Part shown: one piece after another, positions 1 to 8,515 of the stretch | Layout of the letters: the number at the start of each line of letters is the position of its first letter | How positions within the stretch are numbered: position 1 is the stretch's first letter | NCBI GenBank assembly: GCA_046328475.1 | Contig: JAXLWN010000005.1 | Span: 117,608 to 181,607, forward strand | Source of the DNA: CADCWN01 sp046328475 | GTDB lineage: Bacteria; Chloroflexota; Chloroflexia; Thermomicrobiales; CADCWN01 | Length of the DNA stretch: 64,000 nt | Reading direction: 5' to 3' | Made by a program: the position numbers and the translations under genes | The notes under the pieces: generated by a model | The model's database searches: none | Seen by the model: only the letters and a program-made list of their open reading frames with translations | Told to the model about the DNA's origin: nothing

Positions 1-295
1 TCCCTTTGATGTCCCACAGCGCCTGGTCCAGCCCGGCGATCGCCGAGCCGAGGACCGGCCCGCCCCGCCAGAATGGCGTCTCGTACATCTGGTGCCAGTG
101 GCGCTCGATCTGGGCGGGATCCTTGCCGATCAGGTAGCGGGCCAGTTCGTCCGTGGCGGCGGCGACGGTCTGCTCCTTGCCCTCCAGCGTGGCTTCGCCC
201 CAGCCGTGGAGTCCTTCGTCGGTCTCGACCCGCACGAAGACGAGGTTGCGCCAGTCCGCCGCGCAGAGAAATGTCTCGACCCCGGTCACGCGCAT
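1..295 (-). CDS. MR/MLE-family (enolase superfamily) acid-sugar dehydratase, N-terminal part
   Basis: The minus strand is open from an ATG at 295 to the window edge, about 98 codons, so only the N-terminal capping domain is present. The translation begins MRVTGVETFLCAADWRN and contains 'VRVETDEGLHGWGEATLEG', 'LIGKDPAQIERHW' and 'GSAIAGLDQALWDIKG'. These are the hallmark N-terminal segments of the mandelate racemase/muconate lactonizing enzyme family, in particular galactonate- and rhamnonate-type dehydratases. The barrel domain with metal ligands lies outside the window, so substrate and activity cannot be judged. It is closely similar in layout to the plus-strand gene at 1491-2642, and it diverges from the SDR at 670 across a 374-nt spacer. 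A role in dehydrating an aldonic acid to a 2-keto-3-deoxy acid is inferred from family and context. Confidence 0.85.
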   Translation of the reverse strand, partial: MRVTGVETFLCAADWRNLVFVRVETDEGLHGWGEATLEGKEQTVAAATDELARYLIGKDPAQIERHWHQMYETPFWRGGPVLGSAIAGLDQALWDIKG

Positions 296-669
296 GAGTC
301 ACCCCTCTCTCGCCCGCAGCATCGCGAGCCGGTGCGGCCTCTGGCAGCGTCCCCGGTCCGCGCCAGCTGTACCGCCGCGTCATTCTACACGGACAGCGAT
401 CGTGGTGCGGTGACGGTCACTGTCTACGCAGTCGGGTGCCGTTTCGCCGCCCGCCCGGAGCTGAAGTCTCCGGGCTACGACAATGCGCCGGATCAATCCG
501 GCTACACAGCGTATCCCGCTGGTGTCATGTCTCCGACCGATGCCATCGTGCGGTACACTGCGCGGGCCAGATGGTCAGGTTGCTTGTGAAGCCGGGTGGA
601 GTGGCGCCGCGCCCGGATGCCTACTGTGCCGCGAGGCTGCGACGATGCAGCGCATTGAAGGGAGCGTTC
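296..669. other. Divergent intergenic region with two dyads
   Basis: No convincing gene. It separates the minus-strand dehydratase from the plus-strand SDR and so probably holds both promoters. Two short perfect dyads are visible: GTGACGGTCAC at 410-420 and CCGGATCAATCCGG at 488-501. Either could be an operator for a local repressor, but there is no direct support. A GGGAG-type ribosome binding site lies just before the ATG at 670. Confidence 0.4.
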
Positions 670-1458
670 ATGGCTTCTCCGACACTGCCCCCGCTCGGAC
701 CGGAACTCTTTCGCCTGGATGGGCAGGTTGCGATTATCACCGGTGGTGCGGGCGCGATCGGCAGCATGGTGGCGCGCGGCTTTGTCGCGGTCGGCGCGGC
801 GGTCGTCATCGCCGATCTCGCCCCGGGGGCGGCGGCGCTGGCGGCAGAGTTGGTCGCGGCGGGCGGCGAGGCGATCGCGGTCGCGGCCGACGTGACCGAC
901 GAGGCGGCGGTTGACGCGCTGGTGGCGCAGACCGTTGAGCGGTGGGGGCGGCTCGATATCCTGATCAACGCGGCCGGGAAGGGTGGGCGCGGCGCGGCGC
1001 TGGATTACGACCGCCAGCGCTTCGAGAGCATTTTCGAGCTGAACGTCACGGCGATGTTCCTCTGTAGCCGCGCAGCCGCGCGCGTGATGATCCCGGCTGG
1101 GGGCGGCTGCATCGTGAATTACGCCTCGATCGCGGGGCTGGTCGGCTATCCGGGCAATCCCGCCTATCTCGCCAGCAAGGGGGCGGTGGTGCAACTGACC
1201 CGGGCGCTGGCGATGGAGTGGATCGGCCGGGGGATTCGCGTGAACGCCATCGCGCCGGGGGTGGTCGAGTCGCCGGGCGTGGCGGCGCAGATCGCGGGTG
1301 AACCCGACTTCTACGTGGCCTTTAAAGCGAAACACCCGATCGGGCGTTTCGCGCAGGCCGAGGAGATGGTCGGCCCGACCATCTTCCTTTGCACGCCCGC
1401 CGCGTCGTATATCACCGGCCACACGCTCCCAGTGGACGGCGGCTACGTGGCGCAGTAG
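670..1458 (+). CDS. SDR-family NAD(P)-dependent oxidoreductase
   Basis: A 262-residue classical short-chain dehydrogenase. The cofactor motif TGGAGAIGS, the NAAG motif and the catalytic YLASK (Tyr-x3-Lys) with an upstream serine are all visible, and the C-terminus has the usual ITGHTLPVDGG. The ATG at 670 is preceded by GGGAG and puts the start about 20 residues before the Rossmann strand; the open frame runs further upstream but without family similarity. It is followed after 32 nt by the MR/MLE dehydratase, so the two are probably cotranscribed. In such clusters an SDR oxidises a sugar to its lactone or reduces a keto-sugar acid; the exact substrate is unknown. Confidence 0.9.
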   Translation: MASPTLPPLGPELFRLDGQVAIITGGAGAIGSMVARGFVAVGAAVVIADLAPGAAALAAELVAAGGEAIAVAADVTDEAAVDALVAQTVERWGRLDILINAAGKGGRGAALDYDRQRFESIFELNVTAMFLCSRAAARVMIPAGGGCIVNYASIAGLVGYPGNPAYLASKGAVVQLTRALAMEWIGRGIRVNAIAPGVVESPGVAAQIAGEPDFYVAFKAKHPIGRFAQAEEMVGPTIFLCTPAASYITGHTLPVDGGYVAQ

Positions 1459-1490
1459 ACGCCGGGGATCGCGAACCACGGAGGGGGGTC

Positions 1491-2642
1491 ATGCGGATTA
1501 CCGAGATCGAGGCGCTGCCGATCAGCGCGGGGCCGGGCTATCCCTACGCCGTGATCATCGTCCTCATCCGCACGGACGAGGGGCTGACCGGGATCGGCGA
1601 GGCGAGCCTCGCCGGCAAGGGGCGCGGGGTGTTCGGCACCATCGACCATTTCCGCGAGCTGCTGGTGGGCAAGGATCCGGCGCGCATCGAACACCTGTGG
1701 AGCGAGATGGTGCGCGGCACCTTCTGGTCCACCGGCCAGGTCGTCATGAGCGCGGTGGCGGGGATCGACCAGGCGCTCTGGGATCTCAAGGGGAAGCGAC
1801 TCGGCGTGCCGGTCTACGACCTGCTCGGTGGTGCCACGCGCGAGAAGGTGCGGGTCTACCGCCACCTCGCGGGCGACACCGCCGAGGAACTGATCGAGGA
1901 TGCGCACCGCTGGATCGAACGGGGCTTCACGGCGCTGCGCTACTGCCCGCTCGCCGCGCTCGATGCCGTGTCGCTGCATAACTGGGACCCGCAGCGCTCG
2001 ATCGCCGCCACGATCAAGGGGACCGAGGCGCTGCGGCTGGCGGTCGGCGACGGCGTCGATCTCCTCTTCGACGCGCACACGATGTTCAGCCCGACCGAGA
2101 CCGCCTACCTGGGGCACGCGCTGGAACCGTACCGCCTCTTCTTCTACGAGGATCCGATCCGGCCCTTCAACCCGCAGTCGCTGCGCCTGGTACGGCAGAA
2201 GGTGAACCTGCCGATCGCCACCGGCGAGCAGTTCGCGCACAAGTGGGAGTTCCAGCCGCTGATCGAGGAGGAGTTGGTCGATTACCTGCGGATCGACGTG
2301 AGCCACGCGGGCGGCATCACCGAGGCGAAGAAGATCCTGGCCAGCGGCGAGATGCACGGCCAGCGCTCGGCGCTGCACCACGCCAGTTCGCCGATCAACG
2401 GGGCGGTCTGCCTGCACCTCGACATGGCGGTGCCCAATTTCGGCATTCAGGAGTGGATGGAAGTCGAGGCGCTCTACGAACTCTTCCCCAACGCACCGCG
2501 CGCCCGCGACGGCTACGTGCAGGCACCCGAAGGGCCGGGCCTGGGGCTGGAATTCGACGAGGCGGAGGCGCGCAAGCGGCCCTCGCGCGACGCCGAGTTG
2601 CCGCACCGCTACTGGCCGGATGGGAGCGTCGGAGACTACTGA
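1491..2642 (+). CDS. MR/MLE-family acid-sugar dehydratase (galactonate/mannonate type)
   Basis: A 383-residue, full-length enolase-superfamily enzyme. The N-terminal capping domain has 'GLTGIGEASLAG' and 'AGIDQALWDLKGKRLG'. The barrel carries the three expected metal ligands in 'LLFDAHTMFSP' (Asp), 'FFYEDPIRP' (Glu) and 'ATGEQFAHKWEF' (Glu), followed by 'LHHASSPINGAV' with the catalytic histidine region and 'PNFGIQEWME', a signature of the mannonate/gluconate/galactonate dehydratase groups. Members remove water from an aldonic acid to give a 2-keto-3-deoxy acid. The start ATG at 1491 has a strong GAGGGGGG Shine-Dalgarno. It lies 32 nt after the SDR and points the same way. Exact sugar acid cannot be assigned from sequence. 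Confidence 0.9.
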   Translation: MRITEIEALPISAGPGYPYAVIIVLIRTDEGLTGIGEASLAGKGRGVFGTIDHFRELLVGKDPARIEHLWSEMVRGTFWSTGQVVMSAVAGIDQALWDLKGKRLGVPVYDLLGGATREKVRVYRHLAGDTAEELIEDAHRWIERGFTALRYCPLAALDAVSLHNWDPQRSIAATIKGTEALRLAVGDGVDLLFDAHTMFSPTETAYLGHALEPYRLFFYEDPIRPFNPQSLRLVRQKVNLPIATGEQFAHKWEFQPLIEEELVDYLRIDVSHAGGITEAKKILASGEMHGQRSALHHASSPINGAVCLHLDMAVPNFGIQEWMEVEALYELFPNAPRARDGYVQAPEGPGLGLEFDEAEARKRPSRDAELPHRYWPDGSVGDY

Positions 2643-2714
2643 TCGGCACACGAACGGCGCAGCGATTCGTGGTATGCTGCGCGCCATCGGTATTCCGCCA
2701 CGATCGAGGCCGCG

Positions 2715-3041
2715 ATGAGTTCGGATTCGGAGCCGCGATCCCGCGACGATGGCTGCCTGCTCTGCGGGAAGCTGGCGGAGCAGGTGGCGGTCGGGGTGTA
2801 TAGCGAATTCGCTGGTGGCGGCAAGCGCCAGGGGGAACGTGTCTGGATCTGCGAAACATGTGCGCAGGTCGAGGACTATGCTCGCGCGTTTGTCATCCAG
2901 GCCCGCGACCACTTCACGATCTACGGCGACAATCGATTGGATGGCATGGCCTACAGTTATCGCATCGTGTCGCCGGTCTTGCGCGCCCAGGTGGACGAGC
3001 AAGGGCTGAATCGCTTTCACGCCTGGACGGCGGACCTGTAG
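2715..3041 (+). CDS. Small protein with two CxxC pairs, function unknown
   Basis: 108 residues, not recognised. It contains CLLC near residue 14 and CETC near residue 49, an arrangement that suggests a single zinc-binding site, with a polar remainder and no membrane segment or signal peptide. The C-terminal half (IYGDNRLDGMAYSYRIVSP) resembles no family I know. It follows the dehydratase by 72 nt and ends inside a strong intrinsic terminator, so it is probably the last gene of the SDR-dehydratase transcript or a short unit of its own. Confidence 0.6.
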   Translation: MSSDSEPRSRDDGCLLCGKLAEQVAVGVYSEFAGGGKRQGERVWICETCAQVEDYARAFVIQARDHFTIYGDNRLDGMAYSYRIVSPVLRAQVDEQGLNRFHAWTADL

Positions 3042-3062
3042 TTGCAGGCCCGCCGTCTTTTT
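3026..3062 (+). terminator. Rho-independent terminator with U-tract
   Basis: GACGGCGG pairs with CCGCCGTC, an inner CCTG/CAGG extends the stem, and TTTTT follows directly. The left arm overlaps the last codons of the preceding gene. This is the most classical terminator in the window. Confidence 0.85.
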
Positions 3063-3269
3063 GGGGCATATTTCCCCTCTCCCTGCCCTTCTACAGATGG
3101 ACGGGCCTGGCGGCGGTCCACGCCGCGTCTTGTCCACCCTGAGTAACTGGCTGCGGCGAAGTGTAGCGGCGTCAATAGCTGCTGCCCCCTTGCGCCGCTG
3201 CATTACTTCATTCGTGCTACCTGCTAAGATGGTGCCGCGAACGATGACGATCGCGTAAAGGGGGCAAGC

Positions 3270-4196
3270 GTGGAGTACCGGCGGCTGGGCAAGACGGGCT
3301 GGCAGGTTTCGACGATCTCGATGGGCTGTTGGGGCATCGGCGGGCAGTGGGGGCCGGTCGAGGAGGCGGAGGCGATCCGCACCATCCACGCTGCGCACGA
3401 TCTCGGGGTCAACCTCTTCGACACCGCCGACGCCTACGGCTCGGGCGTGAGCGAGGAGCTGGTCGGCAAGGCGCTGCGCGAACGGCGCGGTGATGTCTAT
3501 ATCGCGACGAAGGTCGGCAACTTCGGGCGGCGGCAGGATGTGCCGCTCAGCTACACCTCGCCGCTGCACGTTTATCTCTGCTGCGACGCCAGCCTGGGGC
3601 GGATGAAGACCGACTACATCGATTTCTACCAGTGCCACATCGGCGACTTGCAGGATCCGTCGATCTTCCTGGAGGCATTCGAGCGGCTGGTGGAGCAGGG
3701 GAAGATCCGCGCCTACGGCATCTCGACCAATTCCCTCGCGGTGGCCCAGGCGTTCAATCGCGATGGGAAGTGCGCGGCGGTGCAGCTCAACTACAGCCTG
3801 CTCAATCGCTCGGCGGAACTTGATCTGCTGCCCTGGTGCGCCGCGAACGATATCGGCACCTTGCTACGTGGCCCGATCGCGCAGGGCGTGCTGGCCGGGA
3901 AGTTCAAACCGGAGTCGCACTTCGACGATATCGTGCGCGTCGGCTGGAACTCGGGCGCGGGGCGCGAGCAGTTCCTGAAGCGGCTGGAGCAGGTGGAGCA
4001 GATTCGCTTCCTGGAGCGCCCTGGTCGCACGCTGGCGCAGGCCGCGCTGATGTGGACGCTGACCAATCCGGCGGTCACCTGCGCCATCCCCGGCGCGAAG
4101 GATGTCGCCCAGATGACGAGCAATGCCGGGGCGGGCACGGGCACGCTGAGCGAGGACGAGCTGGAGCGCCTGGACGCCGTCATTTCCCGGTGGTGA
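3270..4196 (+). CDS. Aldo/keto reductase
   Basis: 308 residues. The N-terminus 'YRRLGKTGWQVSTISMG' is typical of the AKR fold, and the catalytic tetrad is visible: Asp and Tyr in FDTADAYG, Lys in ATKVG and His in QCHIGD. NADPH-binding features (GPIAQGVLAGKF and the C-terminal 'AIPGAKDVAQM') are present. The GTG at 3270 is chosen because AAGGGGG lies 6 nt upstream and because family members start just before YRxLGxTG. It stands between the terminator at 3062 and an MFS transporter 91 nt downstream. Likely reduces or oxidises a sugar or sugar-derived aldehyde; substrate unknown. Confidence 0.9.
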   Translation: MEYRRLGKTGWQVSTISMGCWGIGGQWGPVEEAEAIRTIHAAHDLGVNLFDTADAYGSGVSEELVGKALRERRGDVYIATKVGNFGRRQDVPLSYTSPLHVYLCCDASLGRMKTDYIDFYQCHIGDLQDPSIFLEAFERLVEQGKIRAYGISTNSLAVAQAFNRDGKCAAVQLNYSLLNRSAELDLLPWCAANDIGTLLRGPIAQGVLAGKFKPESHFDDIVRVGWNSGAGREQFLKRLEQVEQIRFLERPGRTLAQAALMWTLTNPAVTCAIPGAKDVAQMTSNAGAGTGTLSEDELERLDAVISRW

Positions 4197-4287
4197 GCGA
4201 GATCTCGCGTCGATAACGCGGGGTCGGTCGCGGAACGGGTGGCGGTGGGACGATGGGCTGGTGGGCGAGACGGGGACGGGGCGGACG

Positions 4288-5529
4288 ATGCTACAACGTA
4301 TGGGGCTGACCAATCCGGCGGTGCGGCGGGGCTTCGTCCTGCTGGCGCTGATGCAGATGGCGTTCGGATTCGCGCTGAACGCGCAGCAGAATATCGTCAC
4401 CAACTATTTCGACGGCGTGCTCCACCTGGCGGGGCCGCAATTCGGCTACATCACCGCGATTCGCGAGGTCCCGGGCTTCCTGCTGATCTTCCTGAGCGCG
4501 CTCTTCTATCGCATCTCGCTCCAGCGGGTGACGGCGGGGGCGCTGGTGCTGCTGGCAGTGGCCTACGCGCTCTTCGGGGTGTCGCACAGCTTCTGGACCG
4601 TCGCCCCGTGGGTGATCCTCTCCAGCATGGGCTATCACACGGTGCTGCAAACGCAGTATGCGCTCGGGATGAGTCTGACCACCGAGGAGCGGAGCGGGGC
4701 GATCCTGGGGCGGATGAACGCGGTGACGCAGGGCGGCTCGCTGGCGGCGCTGATCTTCATCCTGATCACCTTCCACTACGGCTGGCTCACCTTCCGCCCG
4801 GCCTTCGTCGTGCTCGGGTTCGTCGCCTTCCTGGGGGCGCTGGCGATCTTCGGCTTCCCCCACCTGCACGGCGGCGAGGTGCGCGAGTTCGCCGCGAAAC
4901 GCGAGCGAATCGTCCTGAAGCGGGCCTATCGCTATTACTACTACCTCAGTTTGCTCGATGGCGGGCGGCAGCAGGTCTTCTTCTCGTTCGGGCTCTACGT
5001 GCTGGTCCACGCCTTCCACCTCTCGGTGGCCGAAGTCTCCGGGCTGCTGATCGCGATCACCTTCGTGGGCATGATCTCCGGGCCGACCATCGGGCGCTTG
5101 CTCGACCGCTACGGCGAGCGGCGCTTGCTGGCGGTGGTGAATGTCGCCTACGTGATCGCGCTGGCCGGGTACGGCTTCACCGGCAACGTGATCGTCGCCT
5201 GCGCCTGCTACATCGCCTACACCTTCATCATGCCGCTCTCCTCGATGGCGAGCGCGACTTACTTGCAGAAGATCGCCGACCCGGCCGACCTCGCGCCGAG
5301 CTTCGCGATGGGCACGACGATGCAGCACGCCGCCGCGATCGTGGTCCCGGTCACGGCGGGCTACATCCTCAACTTCTACGGCTACCAGATCCCCTTCCTG
5401 ATCGCCTGCGGCTTCGCCTGCCTGACCTTCTTCGTCACGCGGCGGCTCGACCCGCTTGCGCAGCGCGCCCCCGAGCGCGTGGCGATCGACAACGCCCGCC
5501 TCGCCGTTGTCGAAGTGAGCGACAAGTAG
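4288..5529 (+). CDS. MFS transporter
   Basis: 413 residues, about 12 hydrophobic segments, split into two six-helix halves by a charged central loop around 'HGGEVREFAAKRERIV'. The second half has the MFS-like loop 'GPTIGRLLDRYGERRLL'. Start ATG at 4288 follows GGGGACGGGGCGG; an in-frame GTG at 4261 would add nine non-hydrophobic residues and cannot be excluded. It lies downstream of the aldo/keto reductase and converges with the epimerase-like gene, whose stop is only 25 nt away. Cargo is unknown; in this setting uptake of a sugar or sugar acid is plausible. Confidence 0.85.
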   Translation: MLQRMGLTNPAVRRGFVLLALMQMAFGFALNAQQNIVTNYFDGVLHLAGPQFGYITAIREVPGFLLIFLSALFYRISLQRVTAGALVLLAVAYALFGVSHSFWTVAPWVILSSMGYHTVLQTQYALGMSLTTEERSGAILGRMNAVTQGGSLAALIFILITFHYGWLTFRPAFVVLGFVAFLGALAIFGFPHLHGGEVREFAAKRERIVLKRAYRYYYYLSLLDGGRQQVFFSFGLYVLVHAFHLSVAEVSGLLIAITFVGMISGPTIGRLLDRYGERRLLAVVNVAYVIALAGYGFTGNVIVACACYIAYTFIMPLSSMASATYLQKIADPADLAPSFAMGTTMQHAAAIVVPVTAGYILNFYGYQIPFLIACGFACLTFFVTRRLDPLAQRAPERVAIDNARLAVVEVSDK

Positions 5530-5554
5530 CGCGGCGGGCGTAACTCGGCGGGGT

Positions 5555-6446
5555 TCAGCCCCGGTCGGGATAGGTGCGCCCCGGCACATCCGCGAGGACG
5601 CGGCGGATGTCGTCGGCGAAGAGGACTTCGCTGTCGTCCTCCGGGGCGTAGCCGATCACGCGGCGGGCGTTGGCGAGGCTCCAGAAAGCGCGCGTGTTGT
5701 TGGAGATGCCGTAGAAGACCTGCCACGGGATGCCGTGCTCGTCGTTGATGTTCTCCGTCTCGATCGACTTGATCACCAGTTGCTGGAGGTCGCGGGCGCT
5801 GAGGTAGGCCCCGAGATCGCGGCGGTAGCCCTGCGTCTGCGCGGCGGAAAAACCTGCGGCGTCGATCTCGCGCGGCGCACCGATCCGCAGGTGGACGTTC
5901 TCGATCCGCCGCCCCTGCGCGCCGGTGGCGAAGACGAAGCCGAGGTGCTCGTAAGTCGCCTTCGCCCAGCCATACCAGTTGTCCGACTTCGGCAGCATGT
6001 CCGGCAACACCGTGTCCAGCTTCCCGGCGTGGATCAGGTGCTCGTACCAGTCGGCGGCGTGGTTCGACGAGGCGACGACGATGCGGCGCACGCCCTCCTC
6101 CTGCGCCAGCGCGAAGACGCGGTAGGCGAGGTCCACATTCGCGCGCTCTGCATCGTAGAGTTCGCGGACGCGCCGGTGGCGGCGAGTTGCCGTCGCGCGG
6201 CGCGGGGCGCGGCACGCTGTTGAATGCCAGGTGGATCACGCTGTCCTGTCCCGTGAAGAAGGGGCGTAGCTTCTCCACATCATCCCGCAGGAAGTCGGCG
6301 ATGGTGACGCCCTCGACCGTTTCGCCGCTCCTGGTGGTTGAGCGAATATCGGCGAGCGTCAGGTCGTAGCGGTCGCGGATGCCGGGGAGTAAGCGGGTGG
6401 CGATGTAGCCGGTTGCGCCGGTGATCAGGACTTTGCGCTGTGCCAT
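5555..6446 (-). pseudogene. NAD-dependent epimerase/dehydratase (extended SDR), one frameshift
   Basis: The first part reads MAQRKVLITGATGYIATRL, a clear extended-SDR GxxGxxG start, to about 'HLAFNSVPRP'. It then shifts frame near 6175-6195 and continues as 'RRVRELYDAERANVDLAYRV' and 'GVRRIVVASSNHAADWY', with the YGWAK (Tyr-x3-Lys) catalytic motif, to a stop at 5555. The combined product would be about 296 residues, close to uronate-dehydrogenase-like family size. One small indel explains the break, so this is either a recent mutation or a sequencing error. It starts 32 nt before the MBL-fold gene on the same strand. Likely acts on a sugar or uronic acid. Confidence 0.8.
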
Positions 6447-6472
6447 GGTCTCCTTCCTCCTCTCAACGTGCG

Positions 6473-7240
6473 TCAGGCGAGCGCGATTCGCTCGCCATCC
6501 GCCGGGATTTGCACGCGATCTGCCAGACTAGCTTCTTCGAGCGCGGCGCGCAGGGCGGCGCGGGAGAGGTGGCAATGGTTGATGACTTCCAGGTGGACGG
6601 CGATTGCGCGCAGGTTCGGCGCGGCCCGCAAGACGGCGATCACGTCGCTCGGAGCCATGGTGATCGGGTCGCCGACCAGGAATTGCGCCGCCCCGGTGTT
6701 CAGCACGGCCACGTCGGGCTGGTGCGTCGCGAGGGCATCCGCCGCCTCCTGGCACCAGATCGTGTCGCCCGCGATGTAGAGTGACGGCTCGCCCGCTGCG
6801 CGCAGCACGAAGCCCGAGACCAGGCCCATGCGCTGGCCGATCTCCCCGGTGCCGTGCTGCCCGCCCGTGCGCGCCATGGAGATGCCTTCCCAGGAAGCGG
6901 TCTCTTCCACCGGGGTCACGGCGGTGAAGCCCGCCGAGGTGAAGGTGGCAACATCCGATGGCTGGCAGAAAAGGGGGAGGTCGCGGCGCAACAGCTCGGC
7001 CGCGCGGGCATCCCAGTGGTCGCGGTGGGTGTGCGTCACGATGACCGCATCGACCGTTGCCAGCAGGTCGGTCAGGGCCGCGTCATCCAGGGGGAGATCG
7101 ACCAGCGGGATGCGGCGGTCGTCGCCCGCGTTGCCGACCGGATCCATCGCCTCCTTCGGGCTGAGCATCGGATCGACCAGCAGGCGGCGCGAGCCGATGG
7201 TGACGAGCAGGGTGGCGTGGCGTAGCAGTTGGACCTCCAT
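6473..7240 (-). CDS. MBL-fold metal-dependent hydrolase (UlaG-like)
   Basis: 255 residues. The metallo-beta-lactamase signature THTHRDHWD, an early 'LLVDPMLSP' strand, a central 'GGQHGTG' and 'YIAGDTIW' (metal-bridging Asp) and a C-terminal histidine region 'AIAVHLEVINHCH' match the UlaG/RomA-like group of the superfamily. The ATG at 7240 is used because AAGGAG lies 9 nt before it and the family motif MEVQLLRHATLLV starts there; the open frame extends upstream without similarity. It lies just upstream of the epimerase gene and may be cotranscribed with it. UlaG itself is an ascorbate-6-phosphate lactonase, so lactone hydrolysis is possible, but the substrate is not shown. Confidence 0.85.
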   Translation of the reverse strand: MEVQLLRHATLLVTIGSRRLLVDPMLSPKEAMDPVGNAGDDRRIPLVDLPLDDAALTDLLATVDAVIVTHTHRDHWDARAAELLRRDLPLFCQPSDVATFTSAGFTAVTPVEETASWEGISMARTGGQHGTGEIGQRMGLVSGFVLRAAGEPSLYIAGDTIWCQEAADALATHQPDVAVLNTGAAQFLVGDPITMAPSDVIAVLRAAPNLRAIAVHLEVINHCHLSRAALRAALEEASLADRVQIPADGERIALA

Positions 7241-7411
7241 CGGGGGCAATCTCCTTCGCGATGCAGCTGGTCCGGCAACGGACGGACAGGGCGCTCGCCG
7301 CCGCAGGCCGCGCGTATCATAGCCGCGCGAGCGATCCGCCCGCCAGCGGCCACCGGCCACCCCTACGCCTGCAACCTCCATCGCGCCACGCCCCGACATC
7401 GGTCGGCGCTC

Positions 7412-8320
7412 CTATGGCCGCTCCGTGCCGCGATAGAACTGGAGCGCCTCGGTCAATCGCCGGATCGTCTCGGCGGTGTACGGCTCGCATTGGAACATGA
7501 TGTGCTGCACGCCGAGTTCCGCATAGCCGCGCATGGCCGCAGCGATCTCTTCCGCCGTCCCTACCAGCGGATCGATGAACGCACTGGGCCTGGTGGCGTT
7601 GAACTCGGGGAACCAGAGGCCGATCAGCGCCGTGACGCCGAGCGTCTGCGGGTCGCGCCCGACCGCGCGGCACGCCGCTGCGATTGTGGCGAGCGGCGCG
7701 GCCATCGTCTCCGGTTTGCCCATGTAGCCGGTGTTCCAGAGGTCGGCGTATTGCGCGGTCAGCTTGAGCATGCGCGGACCGCTGGTTCCCACCATCAGCG
7801 GCGGCCCCGCCGGGCGCGGGCCGCGCGGCACGTCCTCGCAGTTGCGCGCCTGATAATACTTCCCCGCGAAATCGACTTGTCCGTCGCGCAGCAGGGGCTT
7901 GATGATCTGCAACGCCTCCTCGAAGCGATCCACGCGATGATCGAACGGCAACCCGAACGCCTCGTACTCCGGCTCGTTCCAGCCCGCGCCGAGCCCCAGG
8001 ATGATGCGCCCGTTACTCACCTCGTCGGCCGCCGTCGCCATCTTCGCCAGAATCGCCGGGTTGCGGAAGGAATTGCACAGCACCAGCGTGCCGATCTCCA
8101 CGCGCTGGGTCGCCTCGGCCAGCGCCGCCAGCATCGTCCAGCATTCCCAGATCCCCCTGGTCGGCTGATCCGGATAACGATACAGGAGGTGGTCGGCGAG
8201 CCAGATGCTATCGAAGCCATCCGCCTCGGCCTGTTGCGCGACGGCGCGAATCGAAGCATACGAACGCTTGCTGTTGTTCTCGCGGTCATTCGCCAGGAAA
8301 ACCATCAGCCCGATCTTCAT
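7412..8320 (-). CDS. LLM-class (luciferase-like) F420- or flavin-dependent oxidoreductase
   Basis: 302 residues of the bacterial luciferase superfamily. Recognisable segments are 'AEADGFDSIWLADHLL', 'RVEIGTLVLCNSFRNPA', 'GRIILGLGAGWNEPEY' and 'PLMVGTSGPRMLKL'. These are typical of the actinobacterial/Chloroflexota F420-dependent group with the TIM-barrel fold. The ATG at 8320 sits immediately before MKIGLMV. It is monocistronic, converging on nothing and diverging from the MFS gene at 8516. Which cofactor (FMN or F420) cannot be read reliably; F420 is inferred from lineage and from the deazaflavin-type gene at 38917. Confidence 0.88.
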   Translation of the reverse strand: MKIGLMVFLANDRENNSKRSYASIRAVAQQAEADGFDSIWLADHLLYRYPDQPTRGIWECWTMLAALAEATQRVEIGTLVLCNSFRNPAILAKMATAADEVSNGRIILGLGAGWNEPEYEAFGLPFDHRVDRFEEALQIIKPLLRDGQVDFAGKYYQARNCEDVPRGPRPAGPPLMVGTSGPRMLKLTAQYADLWNTGYMGKPETMAAPLATIAAACRAVGRDPQTLGVTALIGLWFPEFNATRPSAFIDPLVGTAEEIAAAMRGYAELGVQHIMFQCEPYTAETIRRLTEALQFYRGTERP

Positions 8321-8515
8321 GCGGTGCCCTCAACTTTCTTGTGCTATCGCCCGGTCCCGACTGCTCCACTCTACGGTGAGACGCGGACAGATTCGGCCCT
8401 CATTAAGCCTCGTTCCAAGCCAGGTGCAGCTTCGCGCAGGTCGCATCCTACGGCATCAGGCGTTGCGGTACACTTCCAGGCGGCGGTGCGAGTCGGTTTG
8501 GGAGTAGGAGCGGGA